Shown: positions 16,899 through 24,559 of the stretch, in pieces | Layout: each line of letters begins with the position of its first letter | How positions within the stretch are numbered: position 1 is the stretch's first letter | Assembly: GCA_001184205.1 (NCBI GenBank) | Contig: LBMP01000004.1 | Span: 62,001-126,000, forward strand | DNA from: Desulfocarbo indianensis | GTDB taxonomy: Bacteria; Desulfobacterota; Desulfarculia; Desulfarculales; Desulfarculaceae | Direction: 5' to 3' | Length of the DNA stretch: 64,000 nucleotides | Made by a program: the position numbers and the translations under genes | The notes under the pieces: model-generated | What the model saw: the letters and a program-made list of their open reading frames with translations, nothing else | Told to the model about the DNA's origin: nothing | Database searches by the model: none

Positions 16899-17771
16899 CT
16901 ATAAACCGGCCTCGTCCAGAATCTCGGGCAGGCGGTTTTCCCAGCCGGTGGTGACCAGAAGCGCTCCGCCACAGATTTTTTTGAGCCCCTTCACGGTTTC
17001 GGCCGCGATCTTGACGCACTCGGCCGGGCGGTCGCTGGCGGTGCGGATGCGGCGGATCAGGTCCTCGCTCACCTCAACGCCCTTGAGATTCTGGTTGAGG
17101 TAGCGGGCCATGCCCACGCTCTTGAGCAGGAGAACCGAGCCGACCACCGGAGCGCCCAGGTCGCCGGCTTTCTCCAAGAAGCCGCCAAAGGCGTCCAGGT
17201 CGAACACCGGGGGCGAAACCAGGAATTGGGCTCCCTTGTCCACCGCGGCCTTGGCCTCGCCGATGCGCTGGGCAGCCTCGGCCTGGTCTTGCCAGGAGTC
17301 GATGCGCGCGCCCAGACAGAAGCTCGGCGCGCCCTTCAGGGGCTTGGCGCCCAGGTCCTTGCCGCTCATCAGGGCGGCGGCGGCGGCGATGAACCCCTTG
17401 GGGTCCAAATCGTTCACCGGTTTGGCCTCCAGGTTGTCGCCCATCTCCACGGGTTCGCCGGCCACGGCCATCACCGCGGGCAATCCCAGGATGTGCGCGC
17501 CCAGGAGGTCGGACTGCAAGGCCAGGCGGTTGCGGTCGCGACAGGAGAACTGAACGATGGGCTCCAGGCCCTGCTCCTTGAGCAGCACCGCGCCGGCCAG
17601 AGCCGAAAGGCGCATCACCGCGTAGCCCATGTCGGGCACCAGAACCGCGGTGACCCGGCCCTTGAGATGCCGGGCGTTGGCCACGAAATCGGAAACATCC
17701 ACGCCCTTGGGAGTTTCCATTTCGGCTATGATGGCGAATTGCTTGGCTTTCAGCGTGTCGGTCAAGGCCAT
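16899..17771 (-). CDS. MetF-like paralogue with altered folate-site residues
   Basis: 290 residues, MetF fold (FSCRDRNRLALQSDLLGAHILG is the FAD-binding stretch shared with the other MetF in this window). Glu17 is kept, but the Asp that follows Gly in true MetF is Glu105 (VAGEPVE) and the folate-binding TQ pair is Ser185-Pro186 (LVSPPVFD). These changes argue that it either uses another substrate or has a structural or electron-transfer role beside HdrA. The ATG at 17771 has GGAAGGA upstream and gives a normal N-terminus. It is the first gene of the hdrA-mvhD run and lies behind a possible transcription-attenuating hairpin. The enzyme name MetF should not be applied without a test. Confidence 0.8.
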   Translation of the reverse strand: MALTDTLKAKQFAIIAEMETPKGVDVSDFVANARHLKGRVTAVLVPDMGYAVMRLSALAGAVLLKEQGLEPIVQFSCRDRNRLALQSDLLGAHILGLPAVMAVAGEPVEMGDNLEAKPVNDLDPKGFIAAAAALMSGKDLGAKPLKGAPSFCLGARIDSWQDQAEAAQRIGEAKAAVDKGAQFLVSPPVFDLDAFGGFLEKAGDLGAPVVGSVLLLKSVGMARYLNQNLKGVEVSEDLIRRIRTASDRPAECVKIAAETVKGLKKICGGALLVTTGWENRLPEILDEAGL

Positions 17772-17832
17772 GGGAAATCCTTCCCCGCTTAGGTGTCCAT
17801 CCAGGAGGCACACCGGAATCGGCTGCGTGGGT

Positions 17833-17867
17833 AAAAACCTACCCCTTCGCTAAAGAGAAGGGGTTTT
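17833..17867 (-). promoter_or_regulatory. Terminator-like hairpin in the leader of the metF-like/hdrA/mvhD operon
   Basis: On the minus strand ACCCCTTC, an 8-nt loop and GAAGGGGT (arms 17857-17864 and 17841-17848) are followed by AGG and a TTTTT run (17833-17837), 62 nt before the ATG. No minus-strand gene ends upstream, so this is not an ordinary 3' terminator. It could act as an attenuator, or it may simply be a leader hairpin. No known riboswitch was recognised. Confidence 0.5.
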
Positions 17868-18216
17868 CTAAAAGGTCCGCGCCCGCCGCGCAATAGCTCG
17901 GGCGCCATGGTAACTCATCCACCCGCCGCATTGGTTGTGCCCTTTTTTACAATTCAGTTTCATATACTTTCTTGAGTTAAGATTCAACTATTATTTGTGA
18001 GAAATATAACATAATCCCTAGTCCCTTTATTCGCGATGCAATGTAAAGGTTAATATATTAGAGCGGTTATGATGAAGTGGCTCCGGCTGGCCATTGAGCG
18101 ATTAAGGGAGGTGGAAAGGTGGGGATTCAGGAGGCGCGGGGATTTGTGCCTCCGGGCCGATTGTGCAACACTTGAAGGGCAGGAACCAGGAGAAACCCCT
18201 TGCTGCGAGGCTGAAA
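17868..18216. promoter_or_regulatory. AT-rich divergent intergenic region
   Basis: This is one of the most AT-rich stretches in the window (about 17940-18065), between the minus-strand metF-like operon and the plus-strand hydroxylase gene. A possible plus-strand promoter is TTCAAC (17983-17988), 16 nt, TATAAC (18005-18010). For the minus strand, TTGAAT with a TATATG about 15 nt away is a weak candidate. No coding sequence is supported here. Confidence 0.4.
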
Positions 18217-19011
18217 ATGCTGGAAAACCACCCCGCTTTGCTGCGCACCGCCATTTTTACGGGGGTGCTGCTGTTTTTCTTGATCTGGGAGCTGTTGTCG
18301 CCCTACCGGCCGAACTCGGTTTCCAAGGTTAAGCGCTGGCTCATCAACCTGGGCATGACCGGCTTCAACACCGTGGTGCTGGGTTTGATCTTCGGCGCGG
18401 CCCCGCTCATGCTGGCGGCATATGTGACCAAGAACCAGATCGGCGCGCTAAACGCCCTGGCCGCGCCCTATTGGCTCAAGGTGCTGCTGGCGCTGATGTT
18501 CATGGATTTCATGCTGTGGGTATGGCATCTGCTCAACCACGAGGTGCCCCTTTTGTGGCGCTTCCACCGGGTGCACCACACCGACCTCGACATGGACGTA
18601 TCCACGGCCACCCGGTTCCATTTGGGCGAATTGGGCATAAGCGCCCTGATCAAGCTGGCCCTGATCTATCTCCTGGGCTTGGACGTTCTGATGGTGCTGC
18701 TCTTCGAGAGCCTGGTGGTGGCCACGGCCCAGTTCCACCATTCCAGCCTGAAGGTGCCGGCGTGGTTCGAGAATATCTGGTATGTGCTGTTCGTGCCGCC
18801 TTCCATGCACCGGGTGCACCACTCGGTGAAGATCAGGGAGCGCAACACCAACTACGGGACCATCTTCTCGTTGTGGGATCGGTTCATGGGCACCCTGCTC
18901 ACCGCGGTGGACCAGGCGGGCATCAGGATCGGCGTGGGCGGCCACTTCGAGGAGAAAAAGCTCAACCTGCCGCAGCTTTTGGTAATGCCCTTCACGAGGT
19001 ACGTGCGATGA
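18217..19011 (+). CDS. Sterol desaturase / fatty acid hydroxylase superfamily membrane protein
   Basis: 264 residues from the ATG at 18217; a GTG at 18163 would add 18 residues. The family uses a non-heme diiron centre held by clustered His in a four-helix membrane protein to hydroxylate or desaturate lipids. The His motifs are all visible: HLLNH, FHRVHH, FHHSS and MHRVHHSV. Hydrophobic helices lie at about 10-25, 45-70, 85-105 and 150-175. GAGG 7 nt before the ATG favours the shorter start. The stop overlaps the next start (ATGA), so the rhodanese-ferritin protein is made with it. An O2-using enzyme family in an apparent anaerobe is worth noting, though some members may work at trace oxygen. 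Confidence 0.88.
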   Translation: MLENHPALLRTAIFTGVLLFFLIWELLSPYRPNSVSKVKRWLINLGMTGFNTVVLGLIFGAAPLMLAAYVTKNQIGALNALAAPYWLKVLLALMFMDFMLWVWHLLNHEVPLLWRFHRVHHTDLDMDVSTATRFHLGELGISALIKLALIYLLGLDVLMVLLFESLVVATAQFHHSSLKVPAWFENIWYVLFVPPSMHRVHHSVKIRERNTNYGTIFSLWDRFMGTLLTAVDQAGIRIGVGGHFEEKKLNLPQLLVMPFTRYVR

Positions 19012-19865
19012 AGACCTGGGAAGCGGGGCGTTTGGTGTGGAGGGGGATCTTCGGCGGGGTTCCCGAAATCAGCGTACAGGAACTAAAGGACTACCGCCGT
19101 GAGCACGGGGAGGGGACTTACACCCTCCTGGACGTGCGCCAGCCGGGCGAATACGAAAAAGAGCATCTGCCCGGCGCGCTCTTGATCCCCTTGCCCCAGT
19201 TGGAAAGCCGCCTGGCGGAGCTTGAGGCGGACAAGCCGCTCATCGTTTATTGCGCGGTGGGCGGGCGCAGCCGGGCGGCCGCCGAGATGCTTTTGGGGCG
19301 GGGCTTCAAGGAGGTGAGCTCTCTGGCCGGCGGCATCAAGGCCTGGGCGGGCGGGGTGGCCCGCGGCCCCCGGCAGTCCGGCCTGGGCCTCATGCGGGGG
19401 GACGAGAGCCCGGCCGGGGCCCTGGCCGTGGCCTTTGGCCTGGAAGAGGGCCTGCGCTTGTTTTATGAGGCCGCCGCGGATATAACCGGGGAGGCGAGGG
19501 CCAAGGAACTGCTGCGCAAGCTGGCCGGCGTGGAAGAAAAGCACAAGGCCGTGATACTGGAGATGTTCGAGGCCGCCGGCCCCGGCGAGGGGGAGCGCCG
19601 GGCCCTGGAGCAAGCCTCCGGCCAGGCGGTGGAAGGCGGCCAAACGCGCCAAGGCCTTTTGGACCAGTTCGGCGGCGGGGATTGGCAAACGCCTGATATC
19701 ATCGATTGGGCCATGGCCTTGGAAACCCAGGCCTGGGACCTGTACCTGCGCCTGGCCGAACGCGCCCGGGACGCCGGGGCGGCCCAGGCGCTGGCCCGGC
19801 TGGGCGACGAGGAAAAGGCCCATCTGGAATCCCTGGCCAGGCTGCGCGAAGAAGCCGTCAACTAA
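19008..19865 (+). CDS. Rhodanese domain fused to a ferritin-like (rubrerythrin-type) domain
   Basis: 285 residues. The N-terminal rhodanese domain (about 20-118) has LLDVRQPGEYEKEHLPGALLIPL and active Cys82 in YCAVGGRSRA. The C-terminal part (about 130-283) is a four-helix ferritin-like domain with the metal-ligand pattern EEGLRLFYEAA, EEKHKAVI, ALETQAWDLY and DEEKAHLESL, two ExxH pairs plus helix Glu, expected to hold a diiron site. Rhodaneses move sulfane sulfur; rubrerythrins remove peroxide. Fusions of this type occur in anaerobes and suggest peroxide/sulfur stress defence. Overlap with the hydroxylase gene suggests a common role, perhaps protecting or supplying it; this is inference. Confidence 0.9.
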   Translation: MKTWEAGRLVWRGIFGGVPEISVQELKDYRREHGEGTYTLLDVRQPGEYEKEHLPGALLIPLPQLESRLAELEADKPLIVYCAVGGRSRAAAEMLLGRGFKEVSSLAGGIKAWAGGVARGPRQSGLGLMRGDESPAGALAVAFGLEEGLRLFYEAAADITGEARAKELLRKLAGVEEKHKAVILEMFEAAGPGEGERRALEQASGQAVEGGQTRQGLLDQFGGGDWQTPDIIDWAMALETQAWDLYLRLAERARDAGAAQALARLGDEEKAHLESLARLREEAVN

Positions 19866-19930
19866 AACCGGCCGGAACCGGGAGCCCCTGCTTACCCGGC
19901 CCCGGCGGCCGCCACGGAAGCGAAGGAATC

Positions 19931-21520
19931 ATGGAACAGGAACTCACCAACCCCACCATGCCGGCCGCGCTGTATCAGGCCGCGCTGAGCTATCCGGACA
20001 ATCTGGCCCTGGTGCACCGGGCCGGCGACCTGCGTCTGACCTACCGCCATTTCGCGGCCGAGGTGGCCCAAGCCGCCCGCGGCCTCAGGGCCCTGGGCCT
20101 GGGCCCGGAGGACCGGGTGGTGATCTGGGGGCCCAACGCGCCGGAATGGCTCCTGGCCCAATGGGCCATATCCCATTTGGACGCGGCCTGGGTGCCCCTG
20201 GACCCCAAGTCCTCGCCGGAGCAGGCGGCCTATGTCCTGGAGCATTGCGCGGCCAAGGGCCTGATCATGGCCGACGAGCTGTGGCCGGTTCTGAGGCAGG
20301 TGCCGCCGGAGGCCCTCCCCCGGACCGTGGTGTGCTGGCGGCAAGCGGGCGTGGAGCACGGCGGCACGGACTGGCGGGATATGCTGGCCGGCTGCCGGCG
20401 GACCTCGCCGGGGGCCATGGCCAAGCTGGTGGGCGGGGTGCGGCGGCATCACCTGGCCGCCATAGTGTACACCTCCGGCACCACCGGCCGGCCCAAGGGG
20501 GTGATGCTGGACCACGAGGCCCTGATCAACAAATGTTTCATGGCCACCGAGCGCCTGGGCCTGGAGCAGAGCGACCGCCTGGCCCTGTTCTTCCCCCTGT
20601 TCCACATGTTCGGCAACACCTGCATCGCCCTGGCCGGCATGGTGCGCGGCGCCACCCTGGTGATGCCGGCGGCGGATTTCGATCCGGCCAGCGCGCTCAA
20701 GGCCATGGCCGAGGAGGCGTGCAGCGCGGTGTTCGGCACCCCGGCCATGCTGGCCGCCCTCTTGGACCATCCCTCGCGCCCCGGCCTGGATCTGAGCGCC
20801 CTGCGCACCGGCATCATCGGCGGGGCCCGCTGCCCCCTGGCCCTCATGGAGCGCATCTGCCACGAGCTGGGCGCGGAGCAGGCCGCCATAGGCTACGGCT
20901 GCACCGAGACCGCCTCCTGGATCACCCTCACCAGCCCGGACGACCCCCTGGAGCTGCGCGCCTCCACCGTGGGCCGCCGCCTGCGCGGCGTGGAGCTGAT
21001 GATCGCCGATCCGGCCGGCGGCGGGGCCCTGGAGCCCGGCCTGCCGGGCGAGGTTTGCAGCAAGGGCTGGCTGATGAAAGGCTATCTGGACGACCCGGAG
21101 CGCACCGCCCGGGCCATCGACGCCCAAGGCTGGTACCACACCGGCGACCTGGGGGTGCTGGACGCCGACGGCAACCTCAAGGTCCTGGGCCGCCTGGTGG
21201 AGACCATCAAGAAGCAGGGCCGGGAGATCGCCCCGGCCGAGATCGAGGAGGTCGTCTGCGAGCTGTCCCAGGTGGCCGAGGTGCAGGCCTTCGGCGTGCC
21301 ATTGGAGGGCGGCGGCGAGGAGGTGGCCGCCTGGCTGCGCCTCAAGCCCGGCGCGGAGCTCCGCCCTGAGGCGGTGCTGGCCCATTGCCGGGAGCGCCTG
21401 GAGGCGCTTTTGGTGCCGGATGAGGTGCGGGTGGTGGAGAGCTTTCCCGTAAGCAACGCCGGCAAGATACAGAAGTCCAAGCTCAGGGAGATGGCCCTGG
21501 AACTGCGCCGCAAAGCCTAG
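19931..21520 (+). CDS. Acyl-CoA synthetase, AMP-forming (ANL superfamily)
   Basis: 529 residues. ANL enzymes adenylate a carboxylic acid with ATP and transfer it to CoA. The P-loop-like motif YTSGTTGRPKGVM is at about residue 180, the A5 motif GYGCTETASW at about 320, WYHTGDLG at about 400, and the catalytic Lys in NAGKIQKSKLRE near the C-terminus. The ATG at 19931 follows an AAGGA site; a longer reading would overlap the previous gene. It lies 65 nt after the rhodanese-ferritin gene on the same strand. The acid substrate cannot be named; a fatty or aromatic acid is likely for this medium-chain-like type. Confidence 0.92.
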   Translation: MEQELTNPTMPAALYQAALSYPDNLALVHRAGDLRLTYRHFAAEVAQAARGLRALGLGPEDRVVIWGPNAPEWLLAQWAISHLDAAWVPLDPKSSPEQAAYVLEHCAAKGLIMADELWPVLRQVPPEALPRTVVCWRQAGVEHGGTDWRDMLAGCRRTSPGAMAKLVGGVRRHHLAAIVYTSGTTGRPKGVMLDHEALINKCFMATERLGLEQSDRLALFFPLFHMFGNTCIALAGMVRGATLVMPAADFDPASALKAMAEEACSAVFGTPAMLAALLDHPSRPGLDLSALRTGIIGGARCPLALMERICHELGAEQAAIGYGCTETASWITLTSPDDPLELRASTVGRRLRGVELMIADPAGGGALEPGLPGEVCSKGWLMKGYLDDPERTARAIDAQGWYHTGDLGVLDADGNLKVLGRLVETIKKQGREIAPAEIEEVVCELSQVAEVQAFGVPLEGGGEEVAAWLRLKPGAELRPEAVLAHCRERLEALLVPDEVRVVESFPVSNAGKIQKSKLREMALELRRKA

Positions 21521-21702
21521 CCCAAACGGCGCGGGCGGATCGCGCCTGGCGTCAACGGGGAGCTGCACCAGCGGCTTCGGACCCGGCAAGCATCGCTGGC
21601 TTTCAGGGCCGGTTTGGGTTAATTTTAATTTGAGGAGTTGGAGGTGGATTCTTGCATGGCCGGCGTTGCGCGGCCGCTCCAAGTTACCAAGGGGGCCGGG
21701 AC

Positions 21703-22341
21703 ATGAAGGTAAAGAACTGGATGACATCCAACCCCATAACCGTTAAGCCCAACACGCCGGTGATGGAGGCCTCCAAGCTCATGAAGGAGCACGGCATCCG
21801 GCGTCTGCCCGTGGTCAAGGGAGACAAGGTGGTGGGCATCGTCACCCACCGCAACCTTCTGGAGGCTTCTCCCTCGGCGGCCACCACGCTTTCCATCCAC
21901 GAGCTGAATTACCTCATCGCCAGGTTGGAAGTGAAGGCGGTGATGCACAAGGACCCCATCTGCGTCTCGCCCGAGGATTCGGTGATGGACGTGATGATGC
22001 TGGGCCACCAGAAGGGCATCGGCGCGTTTCCGGTGGTGGACAGGGGCCGCCTGGTGGGCATCGTCAGCGAGACCGAGATATTCCGGGCCACGATGCACCT
22101 TTTCGGGGCCAAGCAGGAGGACGCCTTCGTGGTGCTGGCCAACGTGCGCCTGCGCGAGCGCATCGGGGCCATGAGCCGCATCGCCAGCATTGTGGAGGGC
22201 CAGAACGTGCCGGTCCTGGCCATTTTTTCCCTGCCGCACCGCCGCCAGGAGGGCAACCGGCTCTATATCCGGGTGCCCGCCAAGGGCCTGGAAAAGGCCA
22301 GAAAGGCGCTCAGCGAGGCCGGTTATAAACTGGACGATTGA
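21703..22341 (+). CDS. CBS-pair plus ACT-like domain protein
   Basis: 212 residues. Two CBS domains (about 1-58 with MTSNPITVKPNTPVMEASKLM, and 74-130 with AVMHKDPICVSPEDSVMDV) are followed by an ACT-like C-terminal domain (about 140-210, VVLANVRLRERIGAMSRIASIV). The layout is that of AcuB-type proteins. CBS pairs bind adenine nucleotides (AMP, ATP, SAM) and ACT domains bind small metabolites, so this is a nucleotide-sensing regulator. It is downstream of the acyl-CoA ligase by 182 nt, which would fit AcuB-type control of acyl-CoA synthesis, but no deacetylase gene is adjacent and the target is unknown. Confidence 0.88.
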   Translation: MKVKNWMTSNPITVKPNTPVMEASKLMKEHGIRRLPVVKGDKVVGIVTHRNLLEASPSAATTLSIHELNYLIARLEVKAVMHKDPICVSPEDSVMDVMMLGHQKGIGAFPVVDRGRLVGIVSETEIFRATMHLFGAKQEDAFVVLANVRLRERIGAMSRIASIVEGQNVPVLAIFSLPHRRQEGNRLYIRVPAKGLEKARKALSEAGYKLDD

Positions 22342-22366
22342 AGCGGCGCATTCATAAGCATTCTTG

Positions 22367-22405
22367 GCCGCGCCTGCCCGCTCGGGCGGGCGCGGCTCGC
22401 CTTTT
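22367..22405 (+). terminator. Rho-independent terminator after the CBS-ACT gene
   Basis: A 14-bp GC-rich stem (22367-22380 with 22383-22396, one G-U pair) and a 2-nt gap, followed within 5 nt by CTTTTG. It lies 25 nt after the stop codon. Confidence 0.65.
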
Positions 22406-22486
22406 GACTGTGGTGGGGAAACCCGCTTTCCCAGTATCATTAGAGACGTGCGGCCAAAAAGATATCAAGGAGAGGAACAGGCGACC

Positions 22487-23077
22487 ATGGGCGTGCTCGA
22501 TGATCTGGGAGTTCCGGTGTTCAAGGCGGGCGGCATGCCCGACCCGGACCCCGCCAGCCATCGCCTGGCGGTGGGCGGTTTGGTGGAGCAAGAGGCTTCC
22601 TTCAACCTGGCCGAGATAAAAACCTGGCCGCTGACCCAAGCCGACGCGCGGCTCACCTCGGTTTCGGGCTTTTCGGTGCGGGCCCTCTGGCAGGGCGCTT
22701 CCTGGCGCGAGTTCCTGAGCCGGGTGACGCCCACGGCCGCGGCCAGCCACGCCACCTTCACGAGCGTCGGCGGCGGCTATCAAACCACGGTGAGCCTGGC
22801 CGACCTGGATCACCCGCGGGCGCTTCTGTGCTACGCCGTGGGGGGTGAACCCCTGGAGCCGGCCTACGGCGGGCCCTTGCGGATGTTCATCCCCCACCTG
22901 TGGGGATACAAGAGCGCCAAATGGCTGGCCGGGATAGAGTTCGGCGACCGCATGCTGGGCGGTTATTGGGAAGACCGGGGTTACCCCCGCGAGGCCCCCA
23001 TCCAGCCGGGCAGCACCCTGGACGTCAACACCCGCACCCGGCGCGCCATCGCCGGCGGCGAGGTGACCGAGTTTTAA
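22487..23077 (+). CDS. Sulfite-oxidase-fold molybdopterin protein lacking the metal-ligating Cys
   Basis: 196 residues, cytoplasmic (no Tat or Sec signal). The fold of the small Oxidored_molyb family is clear: LADLDHPRALLCYAVGGEPLEPAYGGPLRM, HLWGYKSAKWLAGIEF and GGYWEDRGYPREAP. In these proteins a Cys in a motif like TCVTGWS binds molybdenum; here the aligned position is Ser58 (TSVSGFS, codon TCG at 22658-22660). Either the protein binds the cofactor without a thiolate ligand or it is not an enzyme. A hairpin GGGAAA-CCCGC-TTTCCC (22416-22432) lies upstream and an AAGGAG about 14 nt before the ATG. No maturation or cytochrome partner is adjacent. Confidence 0.8.
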   Translation: MGVLDDLGVPVFKAGGMPDPDPASHRLAVGGLVEQEASFNLAEIKTWPLTQADARLTSVSGFSVRALWQGASWREFLSRVTPTAAASHATFTSVGGGYQTTVSLADLDHPRALLCYAVGGEPLEPAYGGPLRMFIPHLWGYKSAKWLAGIEFGDRMLGGYWEDRGYPREAPIQPGSTLDVNTRTRRAIAGGEVTEF

Positions 23078-23122
23078 GGACTTGAACAGCCCTTGACCCC
23101 AGGGCGGATAGGAGAGGATCCC

Positions 23123-24463
23123 GTGAGCGAACGAAGTCCGCGCCTGCAGCCAGGCATGACCGAGATAGCCGCCCTGGGCCCAGCCAAGATACCCAATCCC
23201 ATCGTGGACATGTCCGCGGCCCACGAGAAATTCTCTTCCTTCGTGTCGGACGGCGAGGGCATCAACGTGGACCCCTTCCTGCGGCCCGGCCGGGAGCGCT
23301 CCGAGGTGTTTTTCGAGCACGCCGGCCCGCGCAGCCACATCTATTTCGATCCCAGCAAGCTCAAAGCCGCCATCGTTACCTGCGGCGGGCTCTGCCCCGG
23401 CATCAACTCCCTGGTGCGGGCCATCGTGCTGCAGCTGCATTACATATACAAGGTCCGCAACATCGTGGGCATGCGCTACGGCCTGCAAGGCTTCATACCT
23501 TCCTATGGCCACGAGCTGGTGGAGCTGATTCCCGAGACGGTGCAGGACATCCACGGCCGGGGCGGCTCCTTCCTGGGCATGAGCCGCGGCGGCCAGGCCA
23601 TAGAGGAGGTGGTGGACACCCTGGAGCGCCTCAACATCGGCGTGCTGTTCATGATCGGCGGCGACGGCACCCTGCGCGCGGCCAAGCAGATCTACGAGGA
23701 GATCACCGAGCGCAAGCTCAAGACCGGCGTGGTGGCCATACCCAAGACCATTGACAACGACATCGGCTTCGTGGAGCGCACCTTCGGCTTCCAGACCGCG
23801 GTGGAGGCCGCCGCCCAGGCCATTCTGGGGGCCCACAACGAGGCCACCGGCGCGCCCCACGGCATAGGCCTGGTCAAGCTCATGGGGCGGCACGCCGGTT
23901 TCGTGGCGGCGTTCGCCACCCTGGCGCTATCGGACGTGAACTATTGCCTCATACCCGAGGCGGACTTCGACCTGGAGGGGCCCGAGGGGCTTTTAAGCGC
24001 CCTGGAACAGCGCCTGCAGAACCGGGGCCACGCGGTGGTGGTGGTGGCCGAGGGCGCGGGCCAAAAGTATTTCAAGAACGGGTCGGGCGGCGAGGACGCC
24101 AGCGGCAACGTCAAGCTGGGCGACATCGGCGTGTATCTGCGGGACGGCATCAACGCCCATTTCGCGGCCAAGGGCCGGGAGATCACCCTTAAATATATGG
24201 ACCCCTCCTATTTGATCCGCTCCATGCCGGCCAACTCCAACGACCGCATCTACACGGGCTTCTTGGCCCACAGCGCGGTGCACGCCGCCCTGGCCGGCAA
24301 GACCGGCATGATGGTTTCCCTGTGGGGCAACCACAACGTGCACGTGCCCATCGAATTGGCCATAAGCTATCACGCCCAGGTGGACCCCGACGGCGGGCTG
24401 TGGCGCGCGGTGCGCGAGGCCACGGGCCAGCCTCCCCTGAAAAACAGCCCGCCGGACGCCTGA
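23123..24463 (+). CDS. 6-phosphofructokinase (ATP-type, long clade)
   Basis: 446 residues. PFK phosphorylates fructose 6-phosphate, the committing step of glycolysis. Motifs: TCGGLCPGINSLVRAIV, MIGGDGTLRAAKQIY (the Gly after Asp predicts ATP rather than pyrophosphate as donor), IPKTIDNDIGFVERTFGF (catalytic Asp) and MGRHAGFVAAFAT. The Lys in PKTIDND is shared with pyrophosphate enzymes, so the pair Gly/Lys matches the plant-like and spirochaete ATP-PFK clade. An N-terminal extension of about 80 residues precedes the core. The GTG start is chosen because AGGAGAGG lies 6-13 nt upstream. A strong terminator follows. Confidence 0.88.
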   Translation: MSERSPRLQPGMTEIAALGPAKIPNPIVDMSAAHEKFSSFVSDGEGINVDPFLRPGRERSEVFFEHAGPRSHIYFDPSKLKAAIVTCGGLCPGINSLVRAIVLQLHYIYKVRNIVGMRYGLQGFIPSYGHELVELIPETVQDIHGRGGSFLGMSRGGQAIEEVVDTLERLNIGVLFMIGGDGTLRAAKQIYEEITERKLKTGVVAIPKTIDNDIGFVERTFGFQTAVEAAAQAILGAHNEATGAPHGIGLVKLMGRHAGFVAAFATLALSDVNYCLIPEADFDLEGPEGLLSALEQRLQNRGHAVVVVAEGAGQKYFKNGSGGEDASGNVKLGDIGVYLRDGINAHFAAKGREITLKYMDPSYLIRSMPANSNDRIYTGFLAHSAVHAALAGKTGMMVSLWGNHNVHVPIELAISYHAQVDPDGGLWRAVREATGQPPLKNSPPDA

Positions 24464-24484
24464 GCCGGCGTTCCAGGCGCGTCA

Positions 24485-24513
24485 GCCGGCCCCTATGGGG
24501 CCGGCGCTGTTTT
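24485..24513 (+). terminator. Rho-independent terminator after the phosphofructokinase gene
   Basis: Perfect 9-bp stem GCCGGCCCC / GGGGCCGGC (24485-24493, 24497-24505) with a 3-nt loop and a TTTT run at 24510-24513. It also lies at the 3' end of the convergent ABC-2 permease gene. Confidence 0.7.
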
Positions 24514-24559
24514 CTCGTGAGTAACGGGCCGGGCGCGGCGGGCGTCCGCGCGCCGCCGG

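Noticed and set aside
17772-18060. SAM, THF or cobalamin riboswitch before the metF-like operon
   Set aside because: Searched by eye for their conserved cores and found none; only a terminator-like hairpin remains.
19892-21727. 611-codon minus-strand open frame opposite the acyl-CoA ligase
   Set aside because: Low-complexity shadow of the real gene created by high third-position GC.
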